This document shows, piece by piece, positions 36,903-45,651 of a stretch of 64,000 nt of DNA. The stretch is from NCBI GenBank assembly GCA_016903675.1, contig JADQBA010000021.1:1-64000 (forward strand), read 5' to 3'. Made by a program: the position numbers and the translations under genes. Each line of letters starts with the position of its first letter. The first letter of the stretch is position 1. A model generated the notes under the pieces. It saw only the letters and a list, made by a program, of their open reading frames with translations. It was not told where the DNA came from and made no database searches. The DNA comes from Stigonema ocellatum SAG 48.90 = DSM 106950 (GTDB lineage: Bacteria; Cyanobacteriota; Cyanobacteriia; Cyanobacteriales; Nostocaceae).

Positions 36903-39449
36903 AAATCTATTTAGAAAATAACGATTACGCCCCTGTGCTTTGGCTTGGTAAAGAGCCTGATCTGCTGCCTCAACCAGATTTAAAGGAACCATATCAGTAT
37001 TAGGAATTACTGTTGCAATACCTATACTCAAGGTGATATACTGATTTACAGCCGATGCCTTATGGGGAATAGAAAGCTGTTGGACAGCTTTTTGAATTTC
37101 TCTGGCAATCTGAGTAGCCCCATGACTATCAGTGTTTAGTAAGATAACAACGAATTCGTCTCCGCCATAACGAGCAGCTAAATCTGTAGAACGTTTAACA
37201 GTTTGTTTGAAAGTTTCGGCAACGAGAGTCAAACAAGTATCTCCGGCAGCATGACCGTAGGTATCGTTATATTGTTTGAAATAATCAATGTCGCATAGAA
37301 GTAATGACAGACAACGTTGTTCTCGTAAAAGATTTCGCCATGCATAATCAAGCTTGAGATCAAAACAGCGCCGATTGGGGAGATGGGTTAATTGATCGAC
37401 CATTGCGAGATGTTGCAACTGCTGGTTAGCAACCTGTAATTGTTGATAAAGCTCTGATTGCTGAATGGCGATTCCCACTTGCGTTGCCAATTGCTTGAGT
37501 AGTTCGCAATCCCTTGGTTGCCACTCACGAGGAGCGTTGCAATGATGAGCAATCAAAAGACCCCAAAGGCGATCGCCTTGTAAAATCGGTACAACTAACT
37601 TTGCTCTTACTTGCAATTGTTCCAAGAACTCTACATAACAATCAGCAAATCCAGCGGTGTAGATGTCTGAAATGACTTTAACCAGACCCTGTTGATAAGA
37701 CTGTCCTTGCATCTTTACAAAGTAGCTGTCTGTAATTTCCATATTTAGGATGGGCTGCCAACCTTCTGCTACAGACTCTGTGACAACTACACCACTCCAA
37801 TCTGGGTTAAAGCGGTAGATAATGACGCGATCATTTTGCAGAAATTGCCGTATTTCGGCAACAGTTGTATTTAAAATTTCATCTAAGTCCAAAGACTGGC
37901 GGATGTGTTGAGCGATCGCGCAAATCATGCGTTCTCTTTGAGTCTGCTGTTGCAGTTCTTGTTGAGCCTGTTTGCTGATTGTGATATCTGTAAATGATGC
38001 GACTACCGCATAGGGTTTTGATTCATCGGGTTGAAATAGTGGTTGAGAATTAATCGAAATCCAAGTCAGACTACCATTAGGTTTGTAAACTCCCACGATC
38101 ACATTAAACTGGGGTTTTCCCGTGCGTAAGGTAACAATGGCGGGATGGGTTTCACCCGTCCAAGGGGAACCATCTTCATGAATAGCTCGCCATCGCTGAT
38201 CGATGGAAGTTCTTCCCATCATTTGCTCGGCTGTTAACCCTAAAATTCTTTCTGCACTCTCGTTACAGGCAGTAATTCGCCCATCGACTTGCTGTAGTAC
38301 AACACCTTCTGCCATCGTTGCAATTACAGAACGGTAGCGTTGTTCACTTTCTCTAAGTGCGGCTTCTGCCTGTATGCGATCGCTGATGTCTTCAAAAATG
38401 TACAATCGCCCAAAATATCGATCCTGATTATCTCGAATTTGGCTAGAAAAGCGACGAATCGTCCGCCCATCTACAAATACAATTTTATCATCGATTGTAC
38501 AACGATTCTCTTCAGATTGCAACCGCTTACAGGATTCAACGAATGCTGGCAAATCCGCAATCAGGCGTATACAGTGAGGAATGATATCATTATTATCAAG
38601 TCGCATCTGAGCTTCTAAATGTTCAATGCCCCAAATTTCACAGAAGCGGTGATTGAAATAGAGGATTTTGTCTGTGCGATTGTCAACAAGATAGAATCCT
38701 AGCAAAGAAGTGTCAGTCATCGAGCGCAGTAAAGCTTCCTGCCAGCGCAATGCCTCTTCTAGACGCTGGCGTTCTAAGAGAGCAGTTTGTTGCTTGGTAA
38801 TATCTTTTTCGTTGACGAGGATTGTAGCATCACCCGTAACCGGATCGCGGGTGCATTGTATATCATCATGCCATCGAATCCCCTTTGTTGCTAGCCCAAG
38901 GGCAATCCCTAGTTCTGCTGCTACCATTTGGAGATACTCAGTCTCTAAAGAACTCCACTGTCGTGGACTACTGCACTGGTGAGCAATCAGTAAACCCCAC
39001 AAATGAGGAGACGAACTAGAAATTCCATCCATCTCCTGACTATTGACTAAAATTGGTACTATTAAATTAGCTTGAATCTGCAAACTGGCTAATAGCTCTT
39101 TGTAACAAGGGTCAAATTTTTGAGCATTAATATCTTCAATGACACCAACCCGTCCCTGTTGATATCGCTCTACCCATGTAGCATTGAAACAAGGATCATA
39201 AATTAATTGTCCCAGAATCGGTTTCCATGGGGGGCTTACAGACTCTTCTGCTATGACTCCATCTCCATCAGGTAAGAAGCGATAAATAACGATGCGATCG
39301 CTTTTTAAAGTTTTTCTGACTTTGCTAACAATAACGTTGAGAATTTCACTCAATTCAAATGGCTGTTGAATTCCCACAGCGAGCATCCCAATTTTAAGTA
39401 GAATTTGCTTTAAGTCAACTTCAGAACCTGATAGATAATTAGAGTTCAT
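36879..39449 (-). CDS. Diguanylate cyclase with GAF-PAS-PAS-GAF-GGDEF architecture
   Basis: An 856-residue signalling protein making cyclic di-GMP. Order: GAF near residues 30-180, two PAS domains near 240-370 and 370-500, a second GAF near 510-675, and a C-terminal GGDEF domain. The active site RYGGDEFVVIL is intact, and RSTD lies five residues before it, matching the RxxD inhibitory site. Both GAF domains have a Cys at the position used for bilin attachment in cyanobacteriochromes (DPCYKELLASLQIQA and DCYVEFLEQLQVRA), but followed by Tyr rather than the usual His. A GTG at 39491 extends the frame into a dispersed repeat, so I prefer ATG 39449. No membrane segment: cytosolic. Confidence 0.92.
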   Translation of the reverse strand: MNSNYLSGSEVDLKQILLKIGMLAVGIQQPFELSEILNVIVSKVRKTLKSDRIVIYRFLPDGDGVIAEESVSPPWKPILGQLIYDPCFNATWVERYQQGRVGVIEDINAQKFDPCYKELLASLQIQANLIVPILVNSQEMDGISSSSPHLWGLLIAHQCSSPRQWSSLETEYLQMVAAELGIALGLATKGIRWHDDIQCTRDPVTGDATILVNEKDITKQQTALLERQRLEEALRWQEALLRSMTDTSLLGFYLVDNRTDKILYFNHRFCEIWGIEHLEAQMRLDNNDIIPHCIRLIADLPAFVESCKRLQSEENRCTIDDKIVFVDGRTIRRFSSQIRDNQDRYFGRLYIFEDISDRIQAEAALRESEQRYRSVIATMAEGVVLQQVDGRITACNESAERILGLTAEQMMGRTSIDQRWRAIHEDGSPWTGETHPAIVTLRTGKPQFNVIVGVYKPNGSLTWISINSQPLFQPDESKPYAVVASFTDITISKQAQQELQQQTQRERMICAIAQHIRQSLDLDEILNTTVAEIRQFLQNDRVIIYRFNPDWSGVVVTESVAEGWQPILNMEITDSYFVKMQGQSYQQGLVKVISDIYTAGFADCYVEFLEQLQVRAKLVVPILQGDRLWGLLIAHHCNAPREWQPRDCELLKQLATQVGIAIQQSELYQQLQVANQQLQHLAMVDQLTHLPNRRCFDLKLDYAWRNLLREQRCLSLLLCDIDYFKQYNDTYGHAAGDTCLTLVAETFKQTVKRSTDLAARYGGDEFVVILLNTDSHGATQIAREIQKAVQQLSIPHKASAVNQYITLSIGIATVIPNTDMVPLNLVEAADQALYQAKAQGRNRYFLNRFLPDTISN

Positions 39450-39488
39450 AACAGTAGTACAAACGCAATCGCAACAGGAAAGTAGAAA

Positions 39489-39545
39489 CACATTTTCCCC
39501 CTACACCCCTACACCCCTACACCCTCACACCCCTGTGTTTCTTGA
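39489..39545. repeat. Dispersed CCCCTACACCCC repeat
   Basis: A run of cccctacacc units ending cacacccctgtgtttcttga. It is the same family as 15842-15953 and 50858-50912. Confidence 0.75.
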
Positions 39546-39569
39546 AAGCTACTATATATCATTTTGGTC

Positions 39570-40193
39570 TTAAGAGCCTTCAAAAGTCGCCAAAATGGCA
39601 AATAACAGATACAGTAATCCTCCGATGACTGTGACTGTTCGCTCTGAGATGCGTTTAGCTAGCAATCGACCTCCGATGACAGCTATCCCTGTACAAATAG
39701 CGTGACCTAGAACCGATCCAGCAATCACCCCCATGGGATGATAGGTGGCAGCCAAGGCGATGGTAGTTATTTGGGTGCGATCGCCCAATTCGGCAATAAA
39801 AGTTAGACTGAACGCTTCACGGAAAATTGCTAATCTAGTCTTCTTTTGGGGCAATTTCAACTCAGCTTTATGAACAAAAGCAGCTGCGTCTTGTTCTTCT
39901 TCTCCTTCTATTTTGGCTGACATTCGACTTGCATCATACAATAATTTCACCCCAAAGAAAACAAATAAAGCAATTTCCGCATAGTGAACATAAATCCGGG
40001 GAACTAAAGACAAAACATTTCCGGCTAGAACGGACATTATAGTCATTACTCCCAAAGCAGCCAATACTCCCCAAAATATCAGGGAACGAAAAGCCAAATG
40101 GCGCATGGCTAGAATCAGGGCAACAAAGAAAGTTTTATCGCCAAATTCAGCAGCGGTAATGAGTAATAAACTCGTAGTAAAAGCGATTAGCAT
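39570..40193 (-). CDS. TMEM165/GDT1 (UPF0016) family cation exporter, likely Mn2+
   Basis: A six-helix membrane protein with the two family motifs, AAEFGDKTFF near the N-terminus and AELGDRTQITTI in the second half, in the usual inverted-repeat arrangement separated by an acidic loop (KIEGEEEQDAAAF). The cyanobacterial member Mnx exports manganese. Length is 207 residues from the ATG at 40193, which I choose because GAGGAG sits nine bases before it; upstream in-frame ATG and GTG codons lack a ribosome-binding site and fall inside the leader. That leader resembles the yybP-ykoY Mn2+ riboswitch, which supports manganese as substrate. Confidence 0.92.
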   Translation of the reverse strand: MLIAFTTSLLLITAAEFGDKTFFVALILAMRHLAFRSLIFWGVLAALGVMTIMSVLAGNVLSLVPRIYVHYAEIALFVFFGVKLLYDASRMSAKIEGEEEQDAAAFVHKAELKLPQKKTRLAIFREAFSLTFIAELGDRTQITTIALAATYHPMGVIAGSVLGHAICTGIAVIGGRLLAKRISERTVTVIGGLLYLLFAILATFEGS

Positions 40194-40280
40194 TTCATCA
40201 AACTCCTCAATAGTCATGACCATTTGAGTGAGCTTGATGAAAGTAGACACACTTCACCAAGCTCACATTCAATGTGAACT

Positions 40281-40400
40281 CGATGAAGGTCTTGCTCCCA
40301 AGTGTTCAAAAACTTGTCACCTGAACCAGGCATTTATAGCCAGCATGTTGACTCAGGCAGACTGGCGTTGGTTTAATGCCAGCAGCTACTCCCCTTCAGA
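40281..40400 (-). ncRNA. yybP-ykoY-type (Mn2+) riboswitch
   Basis: On the minus strand the leader of the GDT1-family gene begins GAAGGGGAGTAGCTG and ends GGAGCAAGACCTTCATCG. GGGGAGTAGC and the AAGACCTT segment are hallmarks of the yybP-ykoY aptamer. Between them CTGGCATTAAACCAACGCCA forms a stem and GCCTGAGTCAACATGCTGGC matches the conserved junction. A stem formed by AGTTCACATT and AATGTGAGCT follows directly and could be the expression platform. Boundaries are approximate. Confidence 0.8.
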
Positions 40401-40448
40401 TACTGATAATTATATCTCAAGCGTGAAATTATGTTATCCTTGTTTCTA

Positions 40449-40508
40449 TAGAATTCCTAAATCATTCGTGAGATAAAGAAACCCGGTATCTGGGAGATAC
40501 CGGGTTCC
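40449..40508. repeat. Direct repeat copy 1 flanking the heme peroxidase gene
   Basis: Contains attcctaaatcattcgtgag and then the palindrome AAACCCGGTATC/GATACCGGGT. The same 55 bases recur, nearly identical, at 42359-42415 on the other side of the heme peroxidase gene. Confidence 0.85.
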
Positions 40509-40576
40509 TGCCCACACGGATTGCTATAGATTGTGTCTCTTAAGGCATAAGGAGTGCCTTTTGTTGGAAGTTCACG

Positions 40577-42094
40577 TTAAACAGACCGAATTCCATCACC
40601 AATTGGATTGAGATCTCCTACAAAATTTAAGAGATCTGCTAAGGTGAAAGTTCCTGGTACTGTTGCAGGAAGTGTCGGCTTCCAGTTGGGTTCGTGAACC
40701 AAAAACGAGTTACTATCCCTTGACTGTAGAAGTCCGACAAAGACCTCAGCAACAATTCGGCTTCCTACTTGACCTAGGTGCTTTCCTTCGCCTTGAATTA
40801 GTGCTTCCTTCAGAATATAGTACCAAAGTGGTGATTCGAGATCGAAACCTTGTGCTTTGGCAACTTCCCCATCTGAACCTTGGGAAATTTCATCTGGGGT
40901 CAAAGGCTCAAATCCGATAAATTTTGCAACACTTTGACCAGAGGGTAAGCCAAGACTACGACCTCGGAGAAGGTTTCTGATCGCCAAAGCATTAGGCTGA
41001 GGAACGTTTGGTAAAGTTTGCAGAGGAACAACTAAGAAAGGATCTAGCTTTCGGCTGAAATTAACTCGTACATTAGGATCTAATTCAAAGAACCTCCTCC
41101 AATCGATAATCCAGTTGCTAGGAATTGGAATAGGAATTGGAACAGGAGCATTACCATCGCCAGACTTTTTAGTGAACTCAAACAGCAACTCAAGAGTTGC
41201 AGCTGTGATGTGACCGGGACTATTTGTGTCAATGCCAAAAATTCGGTTGTAGTCGTACACTGAACGAACCATACTATGACCCAGCCGATACGCTGCTACT
41301 GAAAACTCCACAGGGATGAATGGATCTCTATCGAACTTGTAAAAACGTCTACCTTCGTTCAACACGAGATCTAGCTGCTCAGTGTCAAGAACACGCCGTA
41401 AGAAATCGTGAAGCACAATCCATTGGTAGTGCCAAGTGACTAAGTCTCTTGCCTCTTCAAAAGGTGTCTTCCCGATAGGCGATTGTTGTACGATAGTTCC
41501 ATCCTTAATGCCGTCAACTACTTTGTTATGAAACTTTAGAAAAGCGACATGTAGTTGCGCAACTATTAAGTTTTCATCATTGCGTGGGTCACCGAGCAAA
41601 CCAAGACCACTCTGAGCACGAGGGAGGTCGTTTGGCAGTGGAGGTAGTGGAGGTGTCCCAGTGTTCACTGCTTGCGTTGTCCCAAGGAGAAACTTTTCTT
41701 GAGGATCAGTCCCTAGAACAAATTCGTAGAGATAGGGTTGAGCATCTGGACCAGAGCCGTAAAGACTGTCCAAATCCAGCAATGGCGAGCGAAAGTTTCT
41801 GATCGCCAACGGGTCAACAATACTTTCTTGTAAAGTTGTAGTGTCAAAGGTAATGTCATGATCGACGAATTGACCAAAATAGGTATATCCAGCTGGGATG
41901 GTTTCATTATCTCCATCTGAAGTATTGGGTTCTGGATCTACCATCGCTTTTCCAAGCTCTGTCAGACTTTCCTCTGATGGAATAAATGGGTCAAGTTCCG
42001 GGAACAGTCTGCCAAACTTTCCTGATTGAACTGTTTGACCACGCGGCTGATTGTCTCCTGTGCGAGGTCCAAATCCGTGGCGAAATTTAGCCAT
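40577..42094 (-). CDS. Animal-type heme peroxidase family protein
   Basis: A 505-residue member of the peroxidase-cyclooxygenase (animal heme peroxidase) superfamily. Distal histidine is in YFGQFVDHDITFD near residue 79, a DPRNDEN segment is near residues 168-174, and the proximal histidine is in AAYRLGHSMVRSVYDYN. The conserved FLKFHNKVVD helix is also present. No signal peptide or membrane segment is visible. AGAGGAT precedes the ATG by eight bases. Homologues exist sporadically in cyanobacteria; the physiological substrate is unknown. It stands alone, flanked by direct repeats, between the Mn exporter and the cobalt transporter, so acquisition as a unit is possible. Confidence 0.92.
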   Translation of the reverse strand: MAKFRHGFGPRTGDNQPRGQTVQSGKFGRLFPELDPFIPSEESLTELGKAMVDPEPNTSDGDNETIPAGYTYFGQFVDHDITFDTTTLQESIVDPLAIRNFRSPLLDLDSLYGSGPDAQPYLYEFVLGTDPQEKFLLGTTQAVNTGTPPLPPLPNDLPRAQSGLGLLGDPRNDENLIVAQLHVAFLKFHNKVVDGIKDGTIVQQSPIGKTPFEEARDLVTWHYQWIVLHDFLRRVLDTEQLDLVLNEGRRFYKFDRDPFIPVEFSVAAYRLGHSMVRSVYDYNRIFGIDTNSPGHITAATLELLFEFTKKSGDGNAPVPIPIPIPSNWIIDWRRFFELDPNVRVNFSRKLDPFLVVPLQTLPNVPQPNALAIRNLLRGRSLGLPSGQSVAKFIGFEPLTPDEISQGSDGEVAKAQGFDLESPLWYYILKEALIQGEGKHLGQVGSRIVAEVFVGLLQSRDSNSFLVHEPNWKPTLPATVPGTFTLADLLNFVGDLNPIGDGIRSV

Positions 42095-42358
42095 CTTTGC
42101 TATCCTCTTAACTCTTATGTGTGTAAGTCGGGGTATCTGACATCTTGCACCTCCCTTGTGGAAGGGCTGGTAGCCCTACGTACGAAATCACAAGCTTTTT
42201 GTTGCTCTGATTTTCGCAACGCCGGCTCTGGTTCAAGATATGAGGTATTGAGTCTATCTCCGGTCTAAAGAGACGGAGATTCTGGCAAGAAAGCATTTGC
42301 TTCCCGTTCTTCTTTAATTAAGTGCAAGCAAAATCAACTTATGCACTTTTGAGATATG

Positions 42359-42415
42359 GCATTCCTAAATCATTCGTGAGATAAAGAAACCCGGTATCTC
42401 CCAGATACCGGGTAT
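42359..42415. repeat. Direct repeat copy 2 flanking the heme peroxidase gene
   Basis: Nearly identical to 40449-40508 apart from the centre of the palindrome (tctcccag here, tctgggag there). Just left, 42140-42170, is a catcttgcacctcccttgtg fragment related to MITE ends and to 45581-45612. Confidence 0.85.
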
Positions 42416-42463
42416 AGTCGGCTCAGTACTTTCTCACAAAGAAAGCGGAGGATTGCGATAGAA

Positions 42464-42667
42464 ATGGGAAATTTTTGCGCTCATCTGACTATTTGTGATT
42501 TATCAACACCTGGTATCTGGCTCCCGCACGGAGAAGGATTCCAACGAATCCGAGTGACCAGACGCGAATTTTCGCGTCTGTTGAAGGTAATAGTGGAACT
42601 AGCAGGTACAGATAGCCGTCAGGGAATGTTAGTTGATCGGCATATTGTCTGCAACAGACATTCATAG
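42464..42667 (+). CDS. Small ORF upstream of cbiM, doubtful
   Basis: A 67-residue frame, MGNFCAHLTICDLSTPGIWL onwards, with a plausible mixed domain (FQRIRVTRREFSRLLKVIVE). It begins just after a dispersed palindrome and ends 70 bases before the cobalt transporter operon. It has no recognised family or convincing ribosome-binding site. It could be a small real gene or part of the cbiM leader. Confidence 0.35.
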   Translation: MGNFCAHLTICDLSTPGIWLPHGEGFQRIRVTRREFSRLLKVIVELAGTDSRQGMLVDRHIVCNRHS

Positions 42668-42738
42668 TATAATTTAAAGATATGCATTCCTGTGTCTGCT
42701 GGCGTAACTCACAAAAATTAGGGAAAAAGCATCCTCAG

Positions 42739-43518
42739 ATGAAGCGAAAACAGCGGTTAGTAAGTTTGAGCGTGATGGCGACTTTGAGCTTTTACTGGAT
42801 TGTAAGCTCAGATGCGTCTGCCTACGCGATGCACATTATGGAGGGCTTTTTGCCTCCTGGTTGGGCAATTTTTTGGTGGGTAGTGTCCTTACCATTTATG
42901 ATTTTGGGATTGCGATCGCTACAGCTACTTACCCAAGCCAACCCGGAACTGAAACTACTGCTAGCCTTGGCTGGTGCTTTTACCTTTGTGCTGTCAGCCT
43001 TGAAAATGCCTTCTGTCACAGGTAGTTGTTCTCACCCAACAGGAACAGGGTTAGGCGCAATGCTGTTTGGTCCTCTGGCGATGTCGGTTTTGGGTAGTCT
43101 GGTGCTGTTGTTTCAAGCACTGTTACTAGCCCATGGAGGCTTGACAACATTGGGTGCTAATGCTTTTTCTATGGCGATCGCAGGTCCATTTGTCGCTTAC
43201 TTCATCTATCATCTCATAACGCGCCTCAGTGGTAAGCAAAAAATCGCCATCTTTTTAGCAGCCGCGTTAGCAGATTTAGTGACCTACGTCATTACTTCTG
43301 TGCAACTCGCCCTAGCTTTTCCGGCACCAGTGGGCGGATTTATCGCCTCATTCAGTAAATTTGCAGGGATTTTTGCCATTACTCAAATCCCCTTGGCAAT
43401 AAGTGAAGGATTACTGACTGTGCTGGTATGGAATTGGCTACAATCGTACAATTCCGAAGAACTGGAACTATTGAAATTAATCAAACGGGAACCTGCAAGC
43501 CGTGAACAAATTCTATAA
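42739..43518 (+). CDS. cbiM: Cobalt ECF transporter S component CbiM
   Basis: CbiM is the substrate-binding membrane component of the cobalt energy-coupling-factor transporter. The diagnostic MHIMEGFLPPGWAIFWW follows a cleavable signal, so the His in the processed N-terminus can bind metal. The HPTGTGLGAMLFGP segment and hydrophobic helices fit the family. The frame is open from an ATG at 42682, but MKRKQRLVSLSVMATLSF at 42739 gives a normal signal peptide, so I prefer it. First gene of a tightly packed cbiMNQO operon. Cobalt is used for vitamin B12-type cofactors. No cobalamin riboswitch was seen upstream. Confidence 0.9.
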   Translation: MKRKQRLVSLSVMATLSFYWIVSSDASAYAMHIMEGFLPPGWAIFWWVVSLPFMILGLRSLQLLTQANPELKLLLALAGAFTFVLSALKMPSVTGSCSHPTGTGLGAMLFGPLAMSVLGSLVLLFQALLLAHGGLTTLGANAFSMAIAGPFVAYFIYHLITRLSGKQKIAIFLAAALADLVTYVITSVQLALAFPAPVGGFIASFSKFAGIFAITQIPLAISEGLLTVLVWNWLQSYNSEELELLKLIKREPASREQIL

Positions 43519-43804
43519 AAGTAATTGGCTATTGGTAGTTGGGGTACTGGTTTTGGTAGTAGCACCATTAGTGTTTGTACGCGGTGGTGAATTTGCCGGT
43601 TCAGATGACAAAGCCCAAAAAGCCATTAGTGAAGTACAGCCTGGATATCAACCCTGGTTTAAACCACTGTTTGAACCGCCTAGTAGTGAAGTGGCAAGCT
43701 TATTATTTGCCTCCCAGGCGGCGGTTGGTGCTGGAGTGATGGGTTATGCCATTGGCTGGTATCGTGGGCGAACTACGCCTGGGCAGAAAAGGGACGAGGA
43801 ATGA
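43502..43804 (+). CDS. cbiN: Cobalt transport protein CbiN
   Basis: A 100-residue two-helix membrane protein that aids metal loading of CbiM. N-terminal helix NWLLVVGVLVLVVAPLVFV, an extracytoplasmic loop containing GSDDKAQKAI and YQPWFKPLFEPPSSEV, and a second helix (LLFASQAAVGAGVMGYAIGW). Start is GTG at 43502, overlapping the end of cbiM by 17 bases; the stop overlaps the cbiQ ATG. Presence of CbiN favours cobalt over nickel. Confidence 0.92.
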   Translation: MNKFYKSNWLLVVGVLVLVVAPLVFVRGGEFAGSDDKAQKAISEVQPGYQPWFKPLFEPPSSEVASLLFASQAAVGAGVMGYAIGWYRGRTTPGQKRDEE

Positions 43805-44613
43805 GTCTACAACTAGATACACTTGCTTACACGAACCGACTGCGGGGACTACCACCAGAACATAAATTGCTATTTGGGATGGCGGTTCTATTCATCTCCC
43901 TTTCTACCCACCCTTTAGTGCAAGTGGTAATAATAGTGTGGATGAGTGTGTGGATACTTGTCTATGCCAGAATACCCACTGATATTTATCTGCGATTGCT
44001 GACAATCTCCAGTTTTTTTTGGTTGACAAGTTTACCAGCGTTAATGATTAATGCTGTGTCACTCACTGACTTGTCAAAAGTGCAAAGTGATTTATGGCAA
44101 GGATTCGCCTTTGGATATTACTATATTTACATCAGTCGCAGTGGGTGTCAACTGGGTTTGACAATTTTCACACGAGCGATGGCGTCTGTCTGTTGTCTAT
44201 ACTTCTTGATGCTGACAGTTCCATTTACAGAAATTTTACAAACCCTACGCCGCCTCGGAATGCCAGTGCTACTCACGGAACTGATGTTGTTGATGTATCG
44301 GTTTATTTTTGTCCTGTTAAGAACAGCCGATGACTTTTGGATAGCTCAACAATCCCGTGGCGGCTACCGCACTTGGCGTACCGGGATGAAAAGTTTAGGA
44401 ATACTCATCGGACAACTATTCAAGCGCACCCTAGAACATTATCATCAGTTTTCTCTGGGACTAGCAGCGCGGGGTTTTGCGGGAGAATTTCGGGTTTGGC
44501 ATCCCCGACGATATCGCCAATCAAAACGCTATGCTTTGGAAGCACTACTTGGGTGTGTCGTATTAATAGCATTGGAATGGTGGCAGCATGGAGCAATGGC
44601 TACTAGAATTTGA
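43801..44613 (+). CDS. cbiQ: ECF transporter transmembrane T component CbiQ
   Basis: A 270-residue integral membrane protein linking the ATPase to CbiM/N. The two coupling motifs are visible: AQQSRGGYRT and LGLAARGFAGEF, the Ala-Arg-Gly signatures of T components. Several membrane helices precede them. ATGA overlap with cbiN at the start and a 26-base overlap with cbiO at the end indicate translational coupling. Confidence 0.93.
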   Translation: MSLQLDTLAYTNRLRGLPPEHKLLFGMAVLFISLSTHPLVQVVIIVWMSVWILVYARIPTDIYLRLLTISSFFWLTSLPALMINAVSLTDLSKVQSDLWQGFAFGYYYIYISRSGCQLGLTIFTRAMASVCCLYFLMLTVPFTEILQTLRRLGMPVLLTELMLLMYRFIFVLLRTADDFWIAQQSRGGYRTWRTGMKSLGILIGQLFKRTLEHYHQFSLGLAARGFAGEFRVWHPRRYRQSKRYALEALLGCVVLIALEWWQHGAMATRI

Positions 44614-45418
44614 GCAGGTACATTACACCTATCCTGGTACACAGCAATCAGTTCTCAATGGTTTAACACTGAGAATTCCTTTGGGGAAAAAATGTGCTTT
44701 AATTGGTCAGAATGGTTGTGGGAAAACAACCCTATTTTTGTTAGCTAATGGTTTATACAAACCTCGTGCTGGGACGGTATCTTGGAAAGGTCAACCATTG
44801 CGTTACGACCGTCAGTCCATGACTAAATTGCGACAGCAAGTAGGGCTGGTATTTCAAGATCCAGAACAACAATTGGTTGCTTCTACCGTTGAGGAAGATA
44901 TTTCCTACGGCTTATGTAATTTAGGTTTACCCACAGCAGAGATTCAAAAGCGAGTAGAGCAAGCCTTAGTACAATTTGGACTGACAGAATTAGCAACAAA
45001 ACCCGTACATCATCTCAGTTTGGGACAAAAAAAGCGAGTTTCCTTAGCAGATGTGATGGTTTTAGAACCTGAACTCTTGTTGCTGGATGAGCCTTCATCT
45101 TACTTAGATCAGATGCATACCCGAAAGTTGATGGCAAACCTGAAAAAAATTCATAATGATGGGACAACTTTAGTGATGGCAACTCATGATCTGAATTTAG
45201 TTTATCGTTGGGCAGACTGGATTTTTGTTATGGATAAAGGGCGTTTGGTGCTAGAAGGTAAACCAGAAAATGTATTTACCAAACGTGATGTTTTGGAAGA
45301 GTTACAGTTGGGAGTGCCAGTTGTACATGAGATGTTATTTGGTGAGGGGGCGACTGAGGAGGGAGAGGTTATGGATGCATTACGGCAACGGATATTAGAA
45401 TTATTTCGTCACTTTTGA
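44588..45418 (+). CDS. cbiO: Cobalt ECF transporter ATP-binding protein CbiO
   Basis: A 276-residue ABC ATPase powering cobalt uptake. Walker A is GQNGCGKTT, Q-loop VFQDPEQQLV, signature LSLGQKKRVSLADVM, Walker B LLLDEPSSYLD and switch MATHDLNLVYRW. The start ATG overlaps cbiQ. A hairpin-forming repeat follows the stop codon and may terminate the operon. Confidence 0.95.
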   Translation: MEQWLLEFEQVHYTYPGTQQSVLNGLTLRIPLGKKCALIGQNGCGKTTLFLLANGLYKPRAGTVSWKGQPLRYDRQSMTKLRQQVGLVFQDPEQQLVASTVEEDISYGLCNLGLPTAEIQKRVEQALVQFGLTELATKPVHHLSLGQKKRVSLADVMVLEPELLLLDEPSSYLDQMHTRKLMANLKKIHNDGTTLVMATHDLNLVYRWADWIFVMDKGRLVLEGKPENVFTKRDVLEELQLGVPVVHEMLFGEGATEEGEVMDALRQRILELFRHF

Positions 45419-45439
45419 GTTATATAGCAATCCTAAATC

Positions 45440-45523
45440 ATTAGACAAAGAACCCCACCCCCAGCCCCTCCCCGCTTGCGGGGAGGGGAGACTCTGCTTT
45501 CACTTTTAGGCGGGGTGGGGTTG
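45440..45523. terminator. GC-rich double hairpin repeat after cbiO
   Basis: Outer arms AACCCCACCCCC and GGGGTGGGGTT enclose an inner stem CCCCTCCCCGC/GCGGGGAGGGG. It is probably a dispersed repeat but well placed to terminate the cbi operon. The stretch 45581-45650 contains MITE-end-like sequence (atatcttgcacctcccttgt) that abuts the truncated doc gene. Confidence 0.6.
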
Positions 45524-45651
45524 TGGGAATTATGGTTAATTTACAAAGGACATGATATACCATTCATTGTGCTATATGATATCTTGCACCTCCCTTGTGG
45601 AAGGGCTGGTGGGGCTTGCGTGTGGTTGTAGGGGTTTTTCGGTCGAAAAGC

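Noticed and set aside
40228..40476. 82-codon plus-strand frame
   Set aside because: Covers the antisense of the riboswitch leader; the conserved RNA motifs on the other strand explain the sequence better.
42416..42738. Cobalamin riboswitch upstream of cbiM
   Set aside because: I looked for B12-box-type sequence and did not find it; nothing else supports a riboswitch here.
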